From NCBI GenBank assembly GCA_004028765.1, contig SAIX01000114.1, positions 1 to 64,000 on the forward strand: DNA of 64,000 nucleotides, written 5' to 3'. Source of the stretch: Chitinophagaceae bacterium. GTDB taxonomy: Bacteria > Bacteroidota > Bacteroidia > Chitinophagales > Chitinophagaceae. Of the stretch, positions 52,846 through 61,422 are shown in pieces. The position numbers were made by a program, and so were the translations under genes. The notes under the pieces were generated by a model. It searched no databases. It worked only from the letters and a program-made list of their open reading frames with translations, and was not told the origin of the DNA. Within the stretch, counting starts at the first letter, position 1. Every line of letters begins with the position of its first letter.

Positions 52846-53295
52846 ATGAATTTTACGATCAGAAGGGCAGAAAAAAAAGATTGTGCCCGTTTACTTGAAT
52901 TGATAAACGAACTCGCTGTTTACGAAAAAGCCCCGGAAGAAGTTACCGTAACCCTCTCTCATTTTGAAGAAAGTGGATTTGGCGCCAATCCTGTATGGTG
53001 GGCATTTGTAGCGGAACTGGATGGCAAAGTGGAAGGTTTTGCGTTGTACTATATCCGTTACAGCACCTGGAAGGGGCAATGTTTGTATCTCGAGGATTTT
53101 CTGGTGACAGAAAAACTGAGGGGCAATGGCGCCGGTAAACTTTTATTCGACCGGATCATTGAAGAAGCAAAAGAAAGAGGATTCAAACGGATGGTGTGGC
53201 AGGTGCTCGAATGGAATGAACCCGCGATCAATTTTTATAAAAAATACAATGCCACACTGGATCCAGAATGGGTGAATGGCATTCTCGATTTTTAG
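52846..53295 (+). CDS. GNAT acetyltransferase, diamine/thialysine (SSAT) type
   Basis: With ATG 52846 the protein has 149 residues and looks like spermidine/spermine or thialysine N-acetyltransferase. Matching segments are IRRAEKKDCARLLELINELAVYEKAPEEV, YSTWKGQCLYLEDFLVTEKLRGNGAGKLLF (acetyl-CoA loop) and VLEWNEPAINFYKKYNATLDPEW, with the tyrosine acid in FYKKY. It would acetylate a polyamine or a lysine analogue such as thialysine. Its position 25 bases after a sulfur amino acid lyase is consistent with thialysine or a sulfur-amine substrate, but this is inference. Confidence 0.85.
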   Translation: MNFTIRRAEKKDCARLLELINELAVYEKAPEEVTVTLSHFEESGFGANPVWWAFVAELDGKVEGFALYYIRYSTWKGQCLYLEDFLVTEKLRGNGAGKLLFDRIIEEAKERGFKRMVWQVLEWNEPAINFYKKYNATLDPEWVNGILDF

Positions 53296-53434
53296 GATGG
53301 TGGGTTACTGAATTACCGATTAACGGATTAACGAATTGGCGAATTTTGAATTGGCCGATCAGGTTTATTGTAACATCTGCAAATCCGTCAATCCCGAATC
53401 CATCAATCCATTGATCCGAGAATTCGATATCATT
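53296..53434. repeat. Imperfect inverted repeats between convergent genes
   Basis: ATTAACGGATT (53319-53329) and AATCCGTCAAT (53382-53392) are inverted copies with one mismatch. The flanks repeat GAATTGG, GAATT and CAATCC motifs. No clear T-run terminator is present. It may be a decayed dispersed palindrome. Confidence 0.45.
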
Positions 53435-54325
53435 TCAGTTCACACCGTCAACCACCGCTTCCTTGTGAATTTTCTGTACCAGTCCCTGTAACACTTTCCC
53501 GGGGCCACACTCAATAAAATGAGAAGCGCCATCCGCCACCATGGCCTGCACGCTTTGTGTCCAGCGAACCGCACCTGTTAACTGATCGATCAAATTCTTT
53601 TTGATGACCGATGGGTCAATTACAGCAGCTGCCACAACATTTTGATATACGGGGCATGCAGCTTGCGCAAAAACCGTGGCTTCAATAGCTGCAGCGAGCT
53701 CTTCTTTGGCAGGTGCCATCAAGGGCGAATGAAATGCACCTCCTACAGGCAATACCAATGCACGTTTGGCTCCGGCTGCTTTCATCCGTTCACAAGCGAT
53801 CTCAATTCCTTTCACTGATCCGCTGATCACCAGTTGCCCGGGGCAATTGTAATTTGCAGCCACCACTGTTTCACCGGTTTTGGTGGTTACTGCTGCGCAG
53901 ATCTCTTCTACTTTCTCATCGGCCAGCGCCAGTACAGCTGCCATGGTCGACGGCTGTATCTCACAGGCTTTCTGCATTGCTTTTGCACGGATACTGACAA
54001 GTTTCAATGCATCTGCAAACTGCAAAACACCGTTTGCGACCAACGCTGAAAACTCCCCCAGTGAATGTCCGGCAACCATATCGGGCTTTGCATTTTCTAA
54101 GGTTGCATAAGCGGCTACCGAATGCAGAAAAACGGCGGGCTGTGTAATATTGGTTTGTTTCAGCTCTTCATCGGTTCCTGCAAACATTACATCACTGATC
54201 CGGAAGCCGAGGATATCATTGGCCTGCTCAAAAAGTTCTCTGGCTTTGACATTCGTATCGTAAAGCGCTTTTCCCATCCCGCTGAATTGGGAGCCCTGGC
54301 CGGGGAAGATATATGCATGTTTCAT
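53435..54325 (-). CDS. fabD: Malonyl-CoA:ACP transacylase (FabD)
   Basis: FabD loads malonyl groups onto acyl carrier protein. The 296-residue protein has the oxyanion/PGQGSQ motif FPGQGSQFSGMG at 7-18, the nucleophile S88 in VAGHSLGEFSALV, the arginine in RAKAMQ, and H199 in VGGAFHSPLM. QLTGAVRWTQSVQ and FIECGPGKVLQGLV complete the family signature. Start MKHAYIFPGQ is exact. It is monocistronic here, away from fabH at 50 kb. Confidence 0.97.
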   Translation of the reverse strand: MKHAYIFPGQGSQFSGMGKALYDTNVKARELFEQANDILGFRISDVMFAGTDEELKQTNITQPAVFLHSVAAYATLENAKPDMVAGHSLGEFSALVANGVLQFADALKLVSIRAKAMQKACEIQPSTMAAVLALADEKVEEICAAVTTKTGETVVAANYNCPGQLVISGSVKGIEIACERMKAAGAKRALVLPVGGAFHSPLMAPAKEELAAAIEATVFAQAACPVYQNVVAAAVIDPSVIKKNLIDQLTGAVRWTQSVQAMVADGASHFIECGPGKVLQGLVQKIHKEAVVDGVN

Positions 54326-54375
54326 AGAAGTTGATTGACTTAAGGCAAAAGTATTGATTCAATAAGTTGTTGATA

Positions 54376-54411
54376 AAAAAAATCGACCCAAATATATGAG
54401 CCGATTTTTTT
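54376..54411. terminator. Terminator hairpin downstream of folE
   Basis: An A-run plus ATCG (to 54384) pairs with CGATTTTTTT (54402-54411), giving about 10 bp. It lies about 160 bases after the folE stop and before fabD on the minus strand. Confidence 0.65.
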
Positions 54412-54500
54412 ATAATTCAAAATCAATTTCCTGCACTGCAATTGAACAGTCAGCCAGGCATATAAATAAAACTCAGCGAAAACTCCCCGTTCTCATGTTA

Positions 54501-54560
54501 TCTGCGGTGAAAATACCAAGCTTTCACCGCAGAGCCGCAGAGTGGTAGAGATATCGCAGA
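54501..54560. repeat. Hairpin plus CCGCAGAG tandem repeat (dispersed intergenic repeat type)
   Basis: TCTGCGGTGAAA (54501-54512) and TTTCACCGCAGA (54522-54533) are exact 12-base complements. The 3' arm runs into CCGCAGAG twice in tandem (54527-54542) and then TGGTAGAGATATCGCAGAG. This resembles the ACCGCAGAGGCGCAGAG-type repeats scattered between genes in many bacterial genomes. Confidence 0.6.
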
Positions 54561-54572
54561 GTTTACAACTAT

Positions 54573-55169
54573 TTAATCAAGTTTTTTATTGATCAATTTC
54601 AAAAATTCACTGCGGGTTGTATTTTTTAAAAATTCACCGTCAAAGGCAGAAGTAGTGGTAACCGAATTCTGTTTGCCCACGCCACGCATCATCATACACA
54701 AATGTTTGGCTTCTATCACAACTGCTACACCTACAGGGTTCAAAGCTTCTTTGATCGCATCCAGTATCTGTGTGGTCAAACGTTCCTGCACCTGCAGTCT
54801 TCTTGAATACACATCCACCACCCTTGCCAGTTTGCTCAAACCTGTGATCCATCCATTGGGGATATAGGCAATATGCGCTTTGCCGAAGAAAGGCAGCATA
54901 TGGTGCTCACACATGGAATAAAGTTCAATGTCTTTTACGATCACCATTTCACTCACTTCCTCTTTAAACTTGGCCGAATTGATAATCGCGATCGGGTCCT
55001 GCTGGTATCCCTGCGTAAGAAACTGCATCGCTTTTGCCACACGCTCCGGTGTTTTCACCAGCCCTTCCCTTTCCGGGTCTTCTCCGAGCAAACCCAATGC
55101 TTCATGATAATTTTTGATCAGTCCCTCCGTAACATCCTCGTCATATTTTTCAATTTTCCGGTATGCCAT
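54573..55169 (-). CDS. folE: GTP cyclohydrolase I (FolE)
   Basis: FolE converts GTP to dihydroneopterin triphosphate, the entry to folate and pterins. The ATG at 55169 gives 198 residues. The zinc ligands are C87 and H90 in [13 protein letters not shown] and C158 in [32 protein letters not shown] and [10 protein letters not shown] are signatures. The in-frame upstream extension to 55283 falls inside the preceding gene and is rejected. Two 6-pyruvoyl-tetrahydropterin synthase genes lie upstream on the same strand; the nearer one ends 22 bases before this start. Confidence 0.97.
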   Translation of the reverse strand: MAYRKIEKYDEDVTEGLIKNYHEALGLLGEDPEREGLVKTPERVAKAMQFLTQGYQQDPIAIINSAKFKEEVSEMVIVKDIELYSMCEHHMLPFFGKAHIAYIPNGWITGLSKLARVVDVYSRRLQVQERLTTQILDAIKEALNPVGVAVVIEAKHLCMMMRGVGKQNSVTTTSAFDGEFLKNTTRSEFLKLINKKLD

Positions 55170-55191
55170 CTTATTTGTTTTTCTGTTTGAT

Positions 55192-55605
55192 TTATGCGGG
55201 GTATTCCACAAAATTTCTTTCTGTTTCGTACAATCGTATCTGCAGGTCCAGTTTTGCATCGATCCGCGGGCGCAATAAACCATAGATCACGACCGCGATA
55301 TTTTCAGCGGTCGGGTTCAGGTTCTTAAATTCCTGTGTATCGAGGTTCAGGTTCTTATGATCAAATCTTTCCATCACTTCTTCCTTAACGATATCGCTGA
55401 GTATTTTCAGGTCGATCACATATCCTGTTTCCGGATCAGTTTCACCGGTCACTTTTACAATAAGGTCATAATTGTGCCCATGGTAATGCGGATTGTTGCA
55501 AAGGCCAAAAACAGCATCATTCTTTTCATCCGTCCAGGCCGGGTTATACAACCGGTGTGCGGCATTGAAATGTTCTTTCCGGTATACTGCAACTTTTTTA
55601 CTCAT
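55192..55605 (-). CDS. 6-pyruvoyl-tetrahydropterin synthase family protein (copy 1)
   Basis: The 137-residue protein matches the PTPS/QueD T-fold. Zinc ligands are H17 (HFNAAHRL), H42 and H44 (YHGHNYDL), and C36 in [14 protein letters not shown] is the catalytic cysteine. [13 protein letters not shown] holds the catalytic Asp-His pair and [13 protein letters not shown] the substrate glutamate. The CNNP-x-HGHNY form is like PTPS of the biopterin route rather than classical QueD. Directly next to folE, it would act on dihydroneopterin triphosphate. I use the ATG at 55605; a GTG 9 bases upstream is possible. Confidence 0.9.
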   Translation of the reverse strand: MSKKVAVYRKEHFNAAHRLYNPAWTDEKNDAVFGLCNNPHYHGHNYDLIVKVTGETDPETGYVIDLKILSDIVKEEVMERFDHKNLNLDTQEFKNLNPTAENIAVVIYGLLRPRIDAKLDLQIRLYETERNFVEYPA

Positions 55606-55888
55606 AAAAATCACTTACAGGAATAAAAATTCGTCTATAGTTATACAATCCTTGCCTGTTTACGGCCCAACCTTTTCACTGTGAAATATGGTTCAAGGAA
55701 CCTGTCATCAACCGCCGGAACTGTGTCAGAAGTGTGCTGACCAAGTGGCCGAACCAAGGAAGCCATTCATTGATAACAGAGCTTGACTATGTTTCTGCCT
55801 GCTGTTAAAGGTACAAAGCTTAATAACCCGATTGGGTTTTCTTTTGTTCAGACAGAATAAATTTTTTTACGATGATGCCTGGAAAATC
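55606..55888. other. Gap between the two PTPS genes
   Basis: About 280 bases without a gene. A short AACCC/GGGTT hairpin lies at 55825-55838. There is no promoter match on the minus strand, so whether the two PTPS genes share a transcript is open. Confidence 0.4.
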
Positions 55889-56299
55889 TCAGTCCCCGAA
55901 ATATTCCACATAAATCCGCTGGGTTTCATACAATTTGATGCAATGCAATTGTACCCCTTGCGGCAGGTATGGTACAAGTTGCTGCCAGATGGCGATGGCG
56001 AGGTTCTCTGTGCTGCACATTTTATCTTTCATGAAATCCACATCCATGTTCAGGTTTTTATGATCCAGTTTGCTCACCACTTTCTCTTTTATCAGCCTGC
56101 TCAGTTTTTTTACATCATATAAAAAACCGGTATCCGGATCAGGCTCCCCTTTGATTGTCACAAAAAGGTCATAATTGTGCCCATGCCAGTTCTCATTGGC
56201 GCAAACCCCGAATACCGCCTCATTCTGTTCAACACTCCACGCCGGGTTGAACAGTTTATGCGCGGCATTAAAATGTTCCTGTCTGGTCAGATATACCAT
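55889..56299 (-). CDS. 6-pyruvoyl-tetrahydropterin synthase family protein (copy 2)
   Basis: The 136-residue paralogue of the neighbouring gene shares the layout and all key residues: H14 (HFNAAHKL), C33 in FGVCANENWHGHNY, H39 and H41, then LDHKNLNMDVDFM and STENLAIAIWQQLVPYLPQGVQLHCIKLYETQRIYVEYFGD. The stretch DHKNLNMDV...STEN...YET closely resembles animal PTPS. I start at ATG 56299 (MVYLTRQEHFN); the longer in-frame reading to 56749 overlaps the divergent futalosine hydrolase gene and lacks family match. Having two intact copies suggests different pterin products. Confidence 0.9.
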   Translation of the reverse strand: MVYLTRQEHFNAAHKLFNPAWSVEQNEAVFGVCANENWHGHNYDLFVTIKGEPDPDTGFLYDVKKLSRLIKEKVVSKLDHKNLNMDVDFMKDKMCSTENLAIAIWQQLVPYLPQGVQLHCIKLYETQRIYVEYFGD

Positions 56300-56413
56300 T
56301 CGCCTCAAAAATTTCCGCAAATGTAACAAATGCAAATAAATCGGGGCTAAACCCAACTCAGCGGACAAAAGGATTCGGGGAACTGATACCCCGATTCGTC
56401 CTAACTTTGCCGC

Positions 56414-57082
56414 ATGCGTATCATCATCACATCCGCAACTGTGGCTGAATGGATGCCTTCTTTCCTGGAGATAAACACGCTGTATACCAATAACAGCCAA
56501 CGGTTCAAAGTGCAGTTTCACCAGGCGGGTGTGGGGATGCTGGCCACCTGTTTTTCGCTGACAAAGCTGATCATGGAAGACAAACCCGATCTCATCATCC
56601 AGGCCGGCATTGCAGGCAGTTTTGATAACAAAACACCTTTGGGAAAAGTATTTCTTGTGAAAGAAGAAATGCTTGGCGATACGGGCGTGCAAGAAGAAGG
56701 GAAATGGAAAGACCTTTTTGACCTGAAACTGGAAAAAAGCAGTTACCATCCTTTTGAAAAAAGAAAGCTCCCCAACCCCTGGATCGAAAAATTGAACCTG
56801 CTATCGCTGCCAACTACAAATGCGGTAACAGTGAATACCATCAGTACAAACTCAGACAAAATCCAGCAGCTGATCAAAAAATACAACCCCGTTCTTGAAA
56901 GTATGGAAGGCGCGGCGCTGCACTATGTTTGCCGCGAAACAAATACGGCATTTCTCCAGATAAGATCGGTTTCAAATTATATCGGCGAAAGAAACAAGGC
57001 AAACTGGAAAATCAAAGAAGCCATCGAGAACCTGAACAAAACACTGATCAAACTTGTCGATAAACTGTATCATATTTCCTGA
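56414..57082 (+). CDS. mqnB: Futalosine hydrolase (MqnB)
   Basis: The 222-residue protein has the purine-nucleoside-phosphorylase / MTAN fold: IIITSATVAEW, FHQAGVGMLATCFSLTKLIMEDKPDLIIQAGIAGSF, and VLESMEGAALHYVCRETNTAFLQIRSVSNYIGERN with the catalytic glutamate in SMEGAA and the aspartate replaced by asparagine in RSVSNYIG, as in futalosine hydrolases. It removes the base from futalosine in menaquinone synthesis. mqnD follows 26 bases later, confirming the pathway. The product acts in the cytoplasm. Confidence 0.93.
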   Translation: MRIIITSATVAEWMPSFLEINTLYTNNSQRFKVQFHQAGVGMLATCFSLTKLIMEDKPDLIIQAGIAGSFDNKTPLGKVFLVKEEMLGDTGVQEEGKWKDLFDLKLEKSSYHPFEKRKLPNPWIEKLNLLSLPTTNAVTVNTISTNSDKIQQLIKKYNPVLESMEGAALHYVCRETNTAFLQIRSVSNYIGERNKANWKIKEAIENLNKTLIKLVDKLYHIS

Positions 57083-57108
57083 TCCATCATTCAATTACCA
57101 ATTCCCGC

Positions 57109-57939
57109 ATGACCCTCGCCTTCTCTCCCTGTCCGAACGATACTTTTATTTTTGATGCGCTTGTTAATAAACGCATTGATACGGAAGGGCTGGATTTTGA
57201 AGTGCTGCTTGAAGATGTGCAAACCCTGAACGAATGGGCAATCCAGGGTAAGACCGATATCACAAAGATCAGTTATGGCGTATTGCCGCTGGTACTTGAT
57301 ACGTATGCGGTGCTGAACAGTGGCGGCGCTTTGGGCAGAGGGGTTGGCCCGCTGCTGATCACAAAAAAACGGGCAGCAGAAACGGATACTATCGATGCAA
57401 AGCGCATCGCGATACCAGGCGTAAACACCACAGCCCATCTTTTATTTTCACTCGCTTATCCCAACGCAAAGAATAAAACATTTCTTGTTTTTCATGAAAT
57501 AGAAGAAGCAGTGCTGAGCGGGAAAGTGGATGCCGGCGTGATCATCCACGAAAACCGTTTTACTTACCAGCAGAAAGGCTTGTACAAAATAAAAGACCTA
57601 GGCGAATATTGGGAAGAAACCATTCATGTGCCGATCCCCTTGGGCGGGATCGTAATGAAAAAAAATCTCGGGACAGCATTACAGCAGCAAGTGGACCGGC
57701 TGATCCGGAAAAGTGTGGAATACGCGTTTGCCCGCTACCCGGAATTAACGGATTATGTCCGGATGCATGCACAGGAAATGAGTGAGGAAGTGATGCGTAA
57801 ACATATCGATCTCTATGTAAACGATTTCTCACTTGCACTGGGAGAAGAAGGTAAAAAGGCCGTGAACACTTTACTGGATGTATATCACCAAATGAACCAA
57901 CCGGAAGCAAAAAAAGAATTGGCTGTTTTCGCTGATTAA
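57109..57939 (+). CDS. mqnD: 1,4-dihydroxy-6-naphthoate synthase (MqnD)
   Basis: The 276-residue protein matches MqnD: FSPCPNDTFIFDALVNKRID at the N-terminus, ITKISYGVLPLVLDTYAVLNSGGALGRGVGPLLI, IAIPGVNTTAHLLFSLAYP, DAGVIIHENRFTY with the active-site histidine, and VPIPLGGIVMKK. The fold is a periplasmic-binding-protein-like Venus flytrap. It converts cyclic de-hypoxanthine futalosine to dihydroxynaphthoate. Together with mqnB it shows that this organism makes menaquinone by the futalosine route. mqnA, mqnC and mqnE are not in the window. Confidence 0.95.
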   Translation: MTLAFSPCPNDTFIFDALVNKRIDTEGLDFEVLLEDVQTLNEWAIQGKTDITKISYGVLPLVLDTYAVLNSGGALGRGVGPLLITKKRAAETDTIDAKRIAIPGVNTTAHLLFSLAYPNAKNKTFLVFHEIEEAVLSGKVDAGVIIHENRFTYQQKGLYKIKDLGEYWEETIHVPIPLGGIVMKKNLGTALQQQVDRLIRKSVEYAFARYPELTDYVRMHAQEMSEEVMRKHIDLYVNDFSLALGEEGKKAVNTLLDVYHQMNQPEAKKELAVFAD

Positions 57940-57953
57940 CCTTTTCTGATGAA

Positions 57954-59264
57954 TCAACCTTTCAATGCTTTTGCATAGGTTTCCAGTACCCGCTTTCTGG
58001 CCAGTTCATGTTGTACGATGGGTTTTGGGTAACTGAACTCCTGGAATTCGGGCACCCATTTTTTGATATACTTCAGGTCTTTGTCAAATTTTTCTGTTTG
58101 CAATGCGGGATTAAACACCCTGAAATAAGGGGCTGCATCGCAACCGCTGCTGCTGGCCCACTGCCATCCGCCATTATTGGCAGCAAGATCAAAATCGAGC
58201 AGTTTTTCTGCGAAATAGGCTTCACCCCAGCGCCAGTCGATCAGTAAGTGTTTGGTAAGAAAAGAAGCCACGATCATGCGGACCCGGTTATGCATGTAAC
58301 CGGTTTCATTCAGTTCGCGCATGCCGGCATCCACAATGGGATAGCCTGTTCTCCCCTCGCACCAAGCTTTGAATTCTGTTTCGTTGTTCCGCCATTCGAT
58401 CAGGTCGTATTGTGGTTTAAAACTTTTTCCTTTTCCTACCTGCGGGAAATACCAGAGGATCATGTGATAAAAATCACGCCAGATGAGTTCATTGAGGTAA
58501 GCCTCGCTCAATCCTCTCGCCCTTCGTGCCAGTTCGCGTATACTCACTGTTCCGAAACGAAGGTGCACACCCATTTTGGATGTTCCTTTTTCAAGAGAAG
58601 GAAAATTCCTGTTTTCAGCATAATGCCGCACCAGGGTTTCATCCAGTTCCTTCGCCGGAAACACCTGAGCGGTTGGCACAAAACCCATGCTTTCTAATGA
58701 GGGTATTTCTTCTGCAGGCTGTTGGTAAAAATTCCCGAAATATTTTTCTGCGGGATAAGAAGAAAGGTAAAACGAAGTCAGCTTCGCTTTCCATTTATTC
58801 GAATAAGGTGTGAACACAGTATAAGGAGAGCCATCATCTTTCAGCACTTCTTCCTTTTCAAAGATCACCTGGTCTTTATAAGTAGAGAATACGGCACCTT
58901 CGGCAGCGAGTAATGCTGCAATGGTATTTTCCCGCTGCAATGCATAAGGTTCATAATCGTGGTTGGCAAATACTTTTTGGATCGAGTATTTCTCTGCCAG
59001 TTCTCGGTAAACCTGTTCAGGGTAACCATAATATACTTCCAGTGAAGAACCCAGCTGTGCAAGTTGTTCCTGCATTTCACAAAGTGCAGCATGGATAAAA
59101 TTTACGCGCCGGTCTTTTTTATCTTCCAGTTTGTCGAGGATATTCCTGTCGAAAATAAATATAGGGAGTACCGGGTGGCCCCCGCGCAATGCATGGTATA
59201 AAGCGGCATTATCGTGTAAGCGCAGGTCGCGGCGAAACCACATGATACTAACAGGAACTTTCAT
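57954..59264 (-). CDS. phr: Deoxyribodipyrimidine photolyase / cryptochrome-family protein
   Basis: With ATG 59264 the protein has 436 residues. The N-terminal alpha/beta domain is MWFRRDLRLHDNAALYHAL, and the C-terminal FAD domain shows TSKMGVHLRFGTVSIREL, LNELIWRDFYHMILW, WCEGRTGYPIVDAGMRELNETGYMHNRVRMIVASFLTKHLLIDWRWGEAYFAEKLLDFDLAANNGGWQWASSSGCDAAPYFRVFNP. These are the class I CPD photolyase signatures, including the residues for FAD and the electron-transfer tryptophans. It repairs UV pyrimidine dimers using blue light. A TTG 24 bases upstream is in frame but has no support. Confidence 0.93.
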   Translation of the reverse strand: MKVPVSIMWFRRDLRLHDNAALYHALRGGHPVLPIFIFDRNILDKLEDKKDRRVNFIHAALCEMQEQLAQLGSSLEVYYGYPEQVYRELAEKYSIQKVFANHDYEPYALQRENTIAALLAAEGAVFSTYKDQVIFEKEEVLKDDGSPYTVFTPYSNKWKAKLTSFYLSSYPAEKYFGNFYQQPAEEIPSLESMGFVPTAQVFPAKELDETLVRHYAENRNFPSLEKGTSKMGVHLRFGTVSIRELARRARGLSEAYLNELIWRDFYHMILWYFPQVGKGKSFKPQYDLIEWRNNETEFKAWCEGRTGYPIVDAGMRELNETGYMHNRVRMIVASFLTKHLLIDWRWGEAYFAEKLLDFDLAANNGGWQWASSSGCDAAPYFRVFNPALQTEKFDKDLKYIKKWVPEFQEFSYPKPIVQHELARKRVLETYAKALKG

Positions 59265-59312
59265 GCATCTTATTTCACTAGTAAACAACCGGCCGTTAAA
59301 AAAGTTGTACGG

Positions 59313-60161
59313 TCACCAAAGTGGTTTGATCAGCCGTTTATAGAGGTCGGTGGCAACCTGCTTCCCATACAAATTCGCCCCGCATTGTTTTACCCAGCGG
59401 ATGCCGTAAATACCATTGGTGAGAAATATTTCCTGCGCCTGGAAAATATCGTCTGTTCTTACTGCTGTTTCTTCAACAGGTATATTTTCTTTTCTGAGCG
59501 ATTGTAAAAGGAATTTCCGCATCACACCGGCAACAGGGCCTTCGCTGAGCGCAGGTGTTTTGATGAGCCCGTCTTTCACCACAAATATATTCGCGATGGT
59601 CGCATCTGCCGCACGTTCATAGGGGTTCAACAGGATCGCATCATTCAATTGCAGTTTTTTGGCCCATAAAGCGGCCATTGCATAAGGAAGGTAATTGTTG
59701 CTTTTTATTGAGGAAAAACCATCGCACACTTTTCTAGCATCGGGATAGATATCGGTAACCAGCCCGTTTTCATTGAGGGAATTATTGGCCGGGTTTAATT
59801 CCCAGGTTTGTATCAGGTGATGCGGGAAATGATTATCGGTATCATACAAACCACCTTCTCCCCTGAAAATCGTGAGCCTGACCCTCGCCATTTTATGGTG
59901 ATAATTTTTCCTGGCCAGCAGTTTTACCTGTTCTTCTAGATACAATGGCGTAAAATAAACCGGGCGCTGAAACTGCATGCGTTCAAGCGAAGCGAATAAT
60001 CTTTCGAAATGAAATTCGGCCAGCGGGATACGGCCATTGATGAGCTTGATGGTTTCAAAAAAACCATCCCCGTACCGGAATGAACGGTTATCAGCCATAA
60101 TGATCGGCTTGCCGGCTTTGCTGATCTTTCCATTGTAAAAAATAAAATTTCCTGGGACCAT
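59313..60161 (-). CDS. Class IV PLP aminotransferase (aminodeoxychorismate lyase / branched-chain aminotransferase-like)
   Basis: The 282-residue protein belongs to fold type IV: FIFYNGKISKAGKPIIMADNRSFRYGDGFFETIKLINGRIPLAEFHFERL, then SSIKSNNYLPYAMAALWA with the PLP lysine, and ADATIANIFVVKDGLIKTPALSEGPVAGVMRKFLL. The FRYGDGFFETI form is typical of 4-amino-4-deoxychorismate lyase (PabC) or D-amino acid aminotransferase. A folate role would suit the nearby folE, but there is no operon link. It precedes the photolyase gene on the same strand by 48 bases. Confidence 0.87.
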   Translation of the reverse strand: MVPGNFIFYNGKISKAGKPIIMADNRSFRYGDGFFETIKLINGRIPLAEFHFERLFASLERMQFQRPVYFTPLYLEEQVKLLARKNYHHKMARVRLTIFRGEGGLYDTDNHFPHHLIQTWELNPANNSLNENGLVTDIYPDARKVCDGFSSIKSNNYLPYAMAALWAKKLQLNDAILLNPYERAADATIANIFVVKDGLIKTPALSEGPVAGVMRKFLLQSLRKENIPVEETAVRTDDIFQAQEIFLTNGIYGIRWVKQCGANLYGKQVATDLYKRLIKPLW

Positions 60162-60262
60162 CCCGACAAAGATACTTCAGCCATAACGACGCAGGTTTGC
60201 GATCTGTGGTTTTGCATTATTTTTAATACCCTGTTTGTTTTCTTTTAACCAATTTATTTTTC

Positions 60263-61366
60263 ATGCAGATAGCTGATATCATCCAGGTTCTGGAAGCAAA
60301 AGCACCCCCGGCTTTACAGGAACCTTACGACAATGCCGGGCTGTTAACCGGCAATGCTGGCTGGGAATGCAAAGCCGTGTTATGCACCCTCGATGCCACC
60401 GAAGAAGTGATACGGGAAGCGGTAAAACGTGGCTGCAACCTCGTGGTGGCGCATCACCCCATTATTTTTGGCGGCCTGAAAAAACTGAATGGCAAAAATT
60501 ACGTGGAGAAGGCTGTGATCGCCGCGATCAAAAACGATATTGCCATTTATGCGATCCATACGAATCTCGATAATGTACTGAATGGGGTAAATGCCCGCAT
60601 CGCCGACAGGCTGGGTCTTATTAACCGCCGCATCCTTGCGCCTAAAACGGGTCAACTCCTTAAATTATACACTTTTGTACCCATTGCCCAGGCCGACCAT
60701 GTCCGGGATGCGCTCTTCGCTGCCGGGGCCGGCCATATCGGGGAATATGCGGAAGTAAGCTTTAATGCGGAAGGCACGGGCAGTTTTCGCGGATCCGAAA
60801 ATACCAACCCATTTGTGGGTGAACCGGGTACACGCCACCAGGAAAAAGAGATCAAAATTGAAGTGATCCTGCCGGTATGGTTGCAGAATAACATCCGGAA
60901 AGCCCTGATAGAAGCCCATCCTTATGAGGAAGTGGCTTATGATTTTGTATCCTTAACAAATGACAGTCAGGCATTTGGAAGTGGATTACTGGGCGAATTG
61001 CCTGAACCGATGGAAGAAAAGCATTTTCTCAGGATGCTGAAAACAGGTTTTGAGCTGTCTGTGATTAAGCACAGCCCCTTGCTCGGCAAAAAGATCAAAA
61101 AAGTGGCGGTTTGTGGTGGTTCGGGAAGCTTTTTATGCGGCAAAGCCATTGCGGAGGGTGCTGATACCTATGTAACTTCCGATATCAAATACCACGAATT
61201 TTTCGATGCCAACAACCGGCTGTTGCTCGCAGATATCGGTCACTGGGAAAGCGAACAATACACCATTGAACTCCTGGTTGAGCTTTTACAGGCTAAATTC
61301 CCTACCTTTGCCGTCCTCAAATCCGGAATAAACACCAACCCGGTACAGTATTTTTCGGGTGATTGA
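60263..61366 (+). CDS. NIF3-like dinuclear metal-centre protein
   Basis: The 367-residue protein is a NIF3/YqfO-type protein. The metal-binding motifs are VAHHPIIFGGLKKL (two histidines), AIHTNLDNVLNGVN (histidine, aspartate), and near the C-terminus ADIGHWESEQYT (histidine and glutamate). An inserted domain of about 110 residues (about 135-240: LLKLYTFVPIAQADHVRDALFAAGAGHIGEYAEVSFNAEGTGSFRG...PYEEVAYD) resembles CutA/PII and marks the long form. Proteins of this family are annotated as GTP cyclohydrolase type 2-like, but their cellular function is unsettled. The zinc ribbon gene follows after 56 bases. Confidence 0.92.
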   Translation: MQIADIIQVLEAKAPPALQEPYDNAGLLTGNAGWECKAVLCTLDATEEVIREAVKRGCNLVVAHHPIIFGGLKKLNGKNYVEKAVIAAIKNDIAIYAIHTNLDNVLNGVNARIADRLGLINRRILAPKTGQLLKLYTFVPIAQADHVRDALFAAGAGHIGEYAEVSFNAEGTGSFRGSENTNPFVGEPGTRHQEKEIKIEVILPVWLQNNIRKALIEAHPYEEVAYDFVSLTNDSQAFGSGLLGELPEPMEEKHFLRMLKTGFELSVIKHSPLLGKKIKKVAVCGGSGSFLCGKAIAEGADTYVTSDIKYHEFFDANNRLLLADIGHWESEQYTIELLVELLQAKFPTFAVLKSGINTNPVQYFSGD

Positions 61367-61422
61367 GGGGCCGGCACCATGCAAGAGCCGGCTGTGAAAT
61401 AAACTATAAACAAACATTCAAT

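Noticed and set aside
55889-56749. 286-residue version of PTPS copy 2
   Set aside because: The first 150 residues show no homology and overlap the divergent mqnB gene; the ATG at 56299 fits the family exactly.
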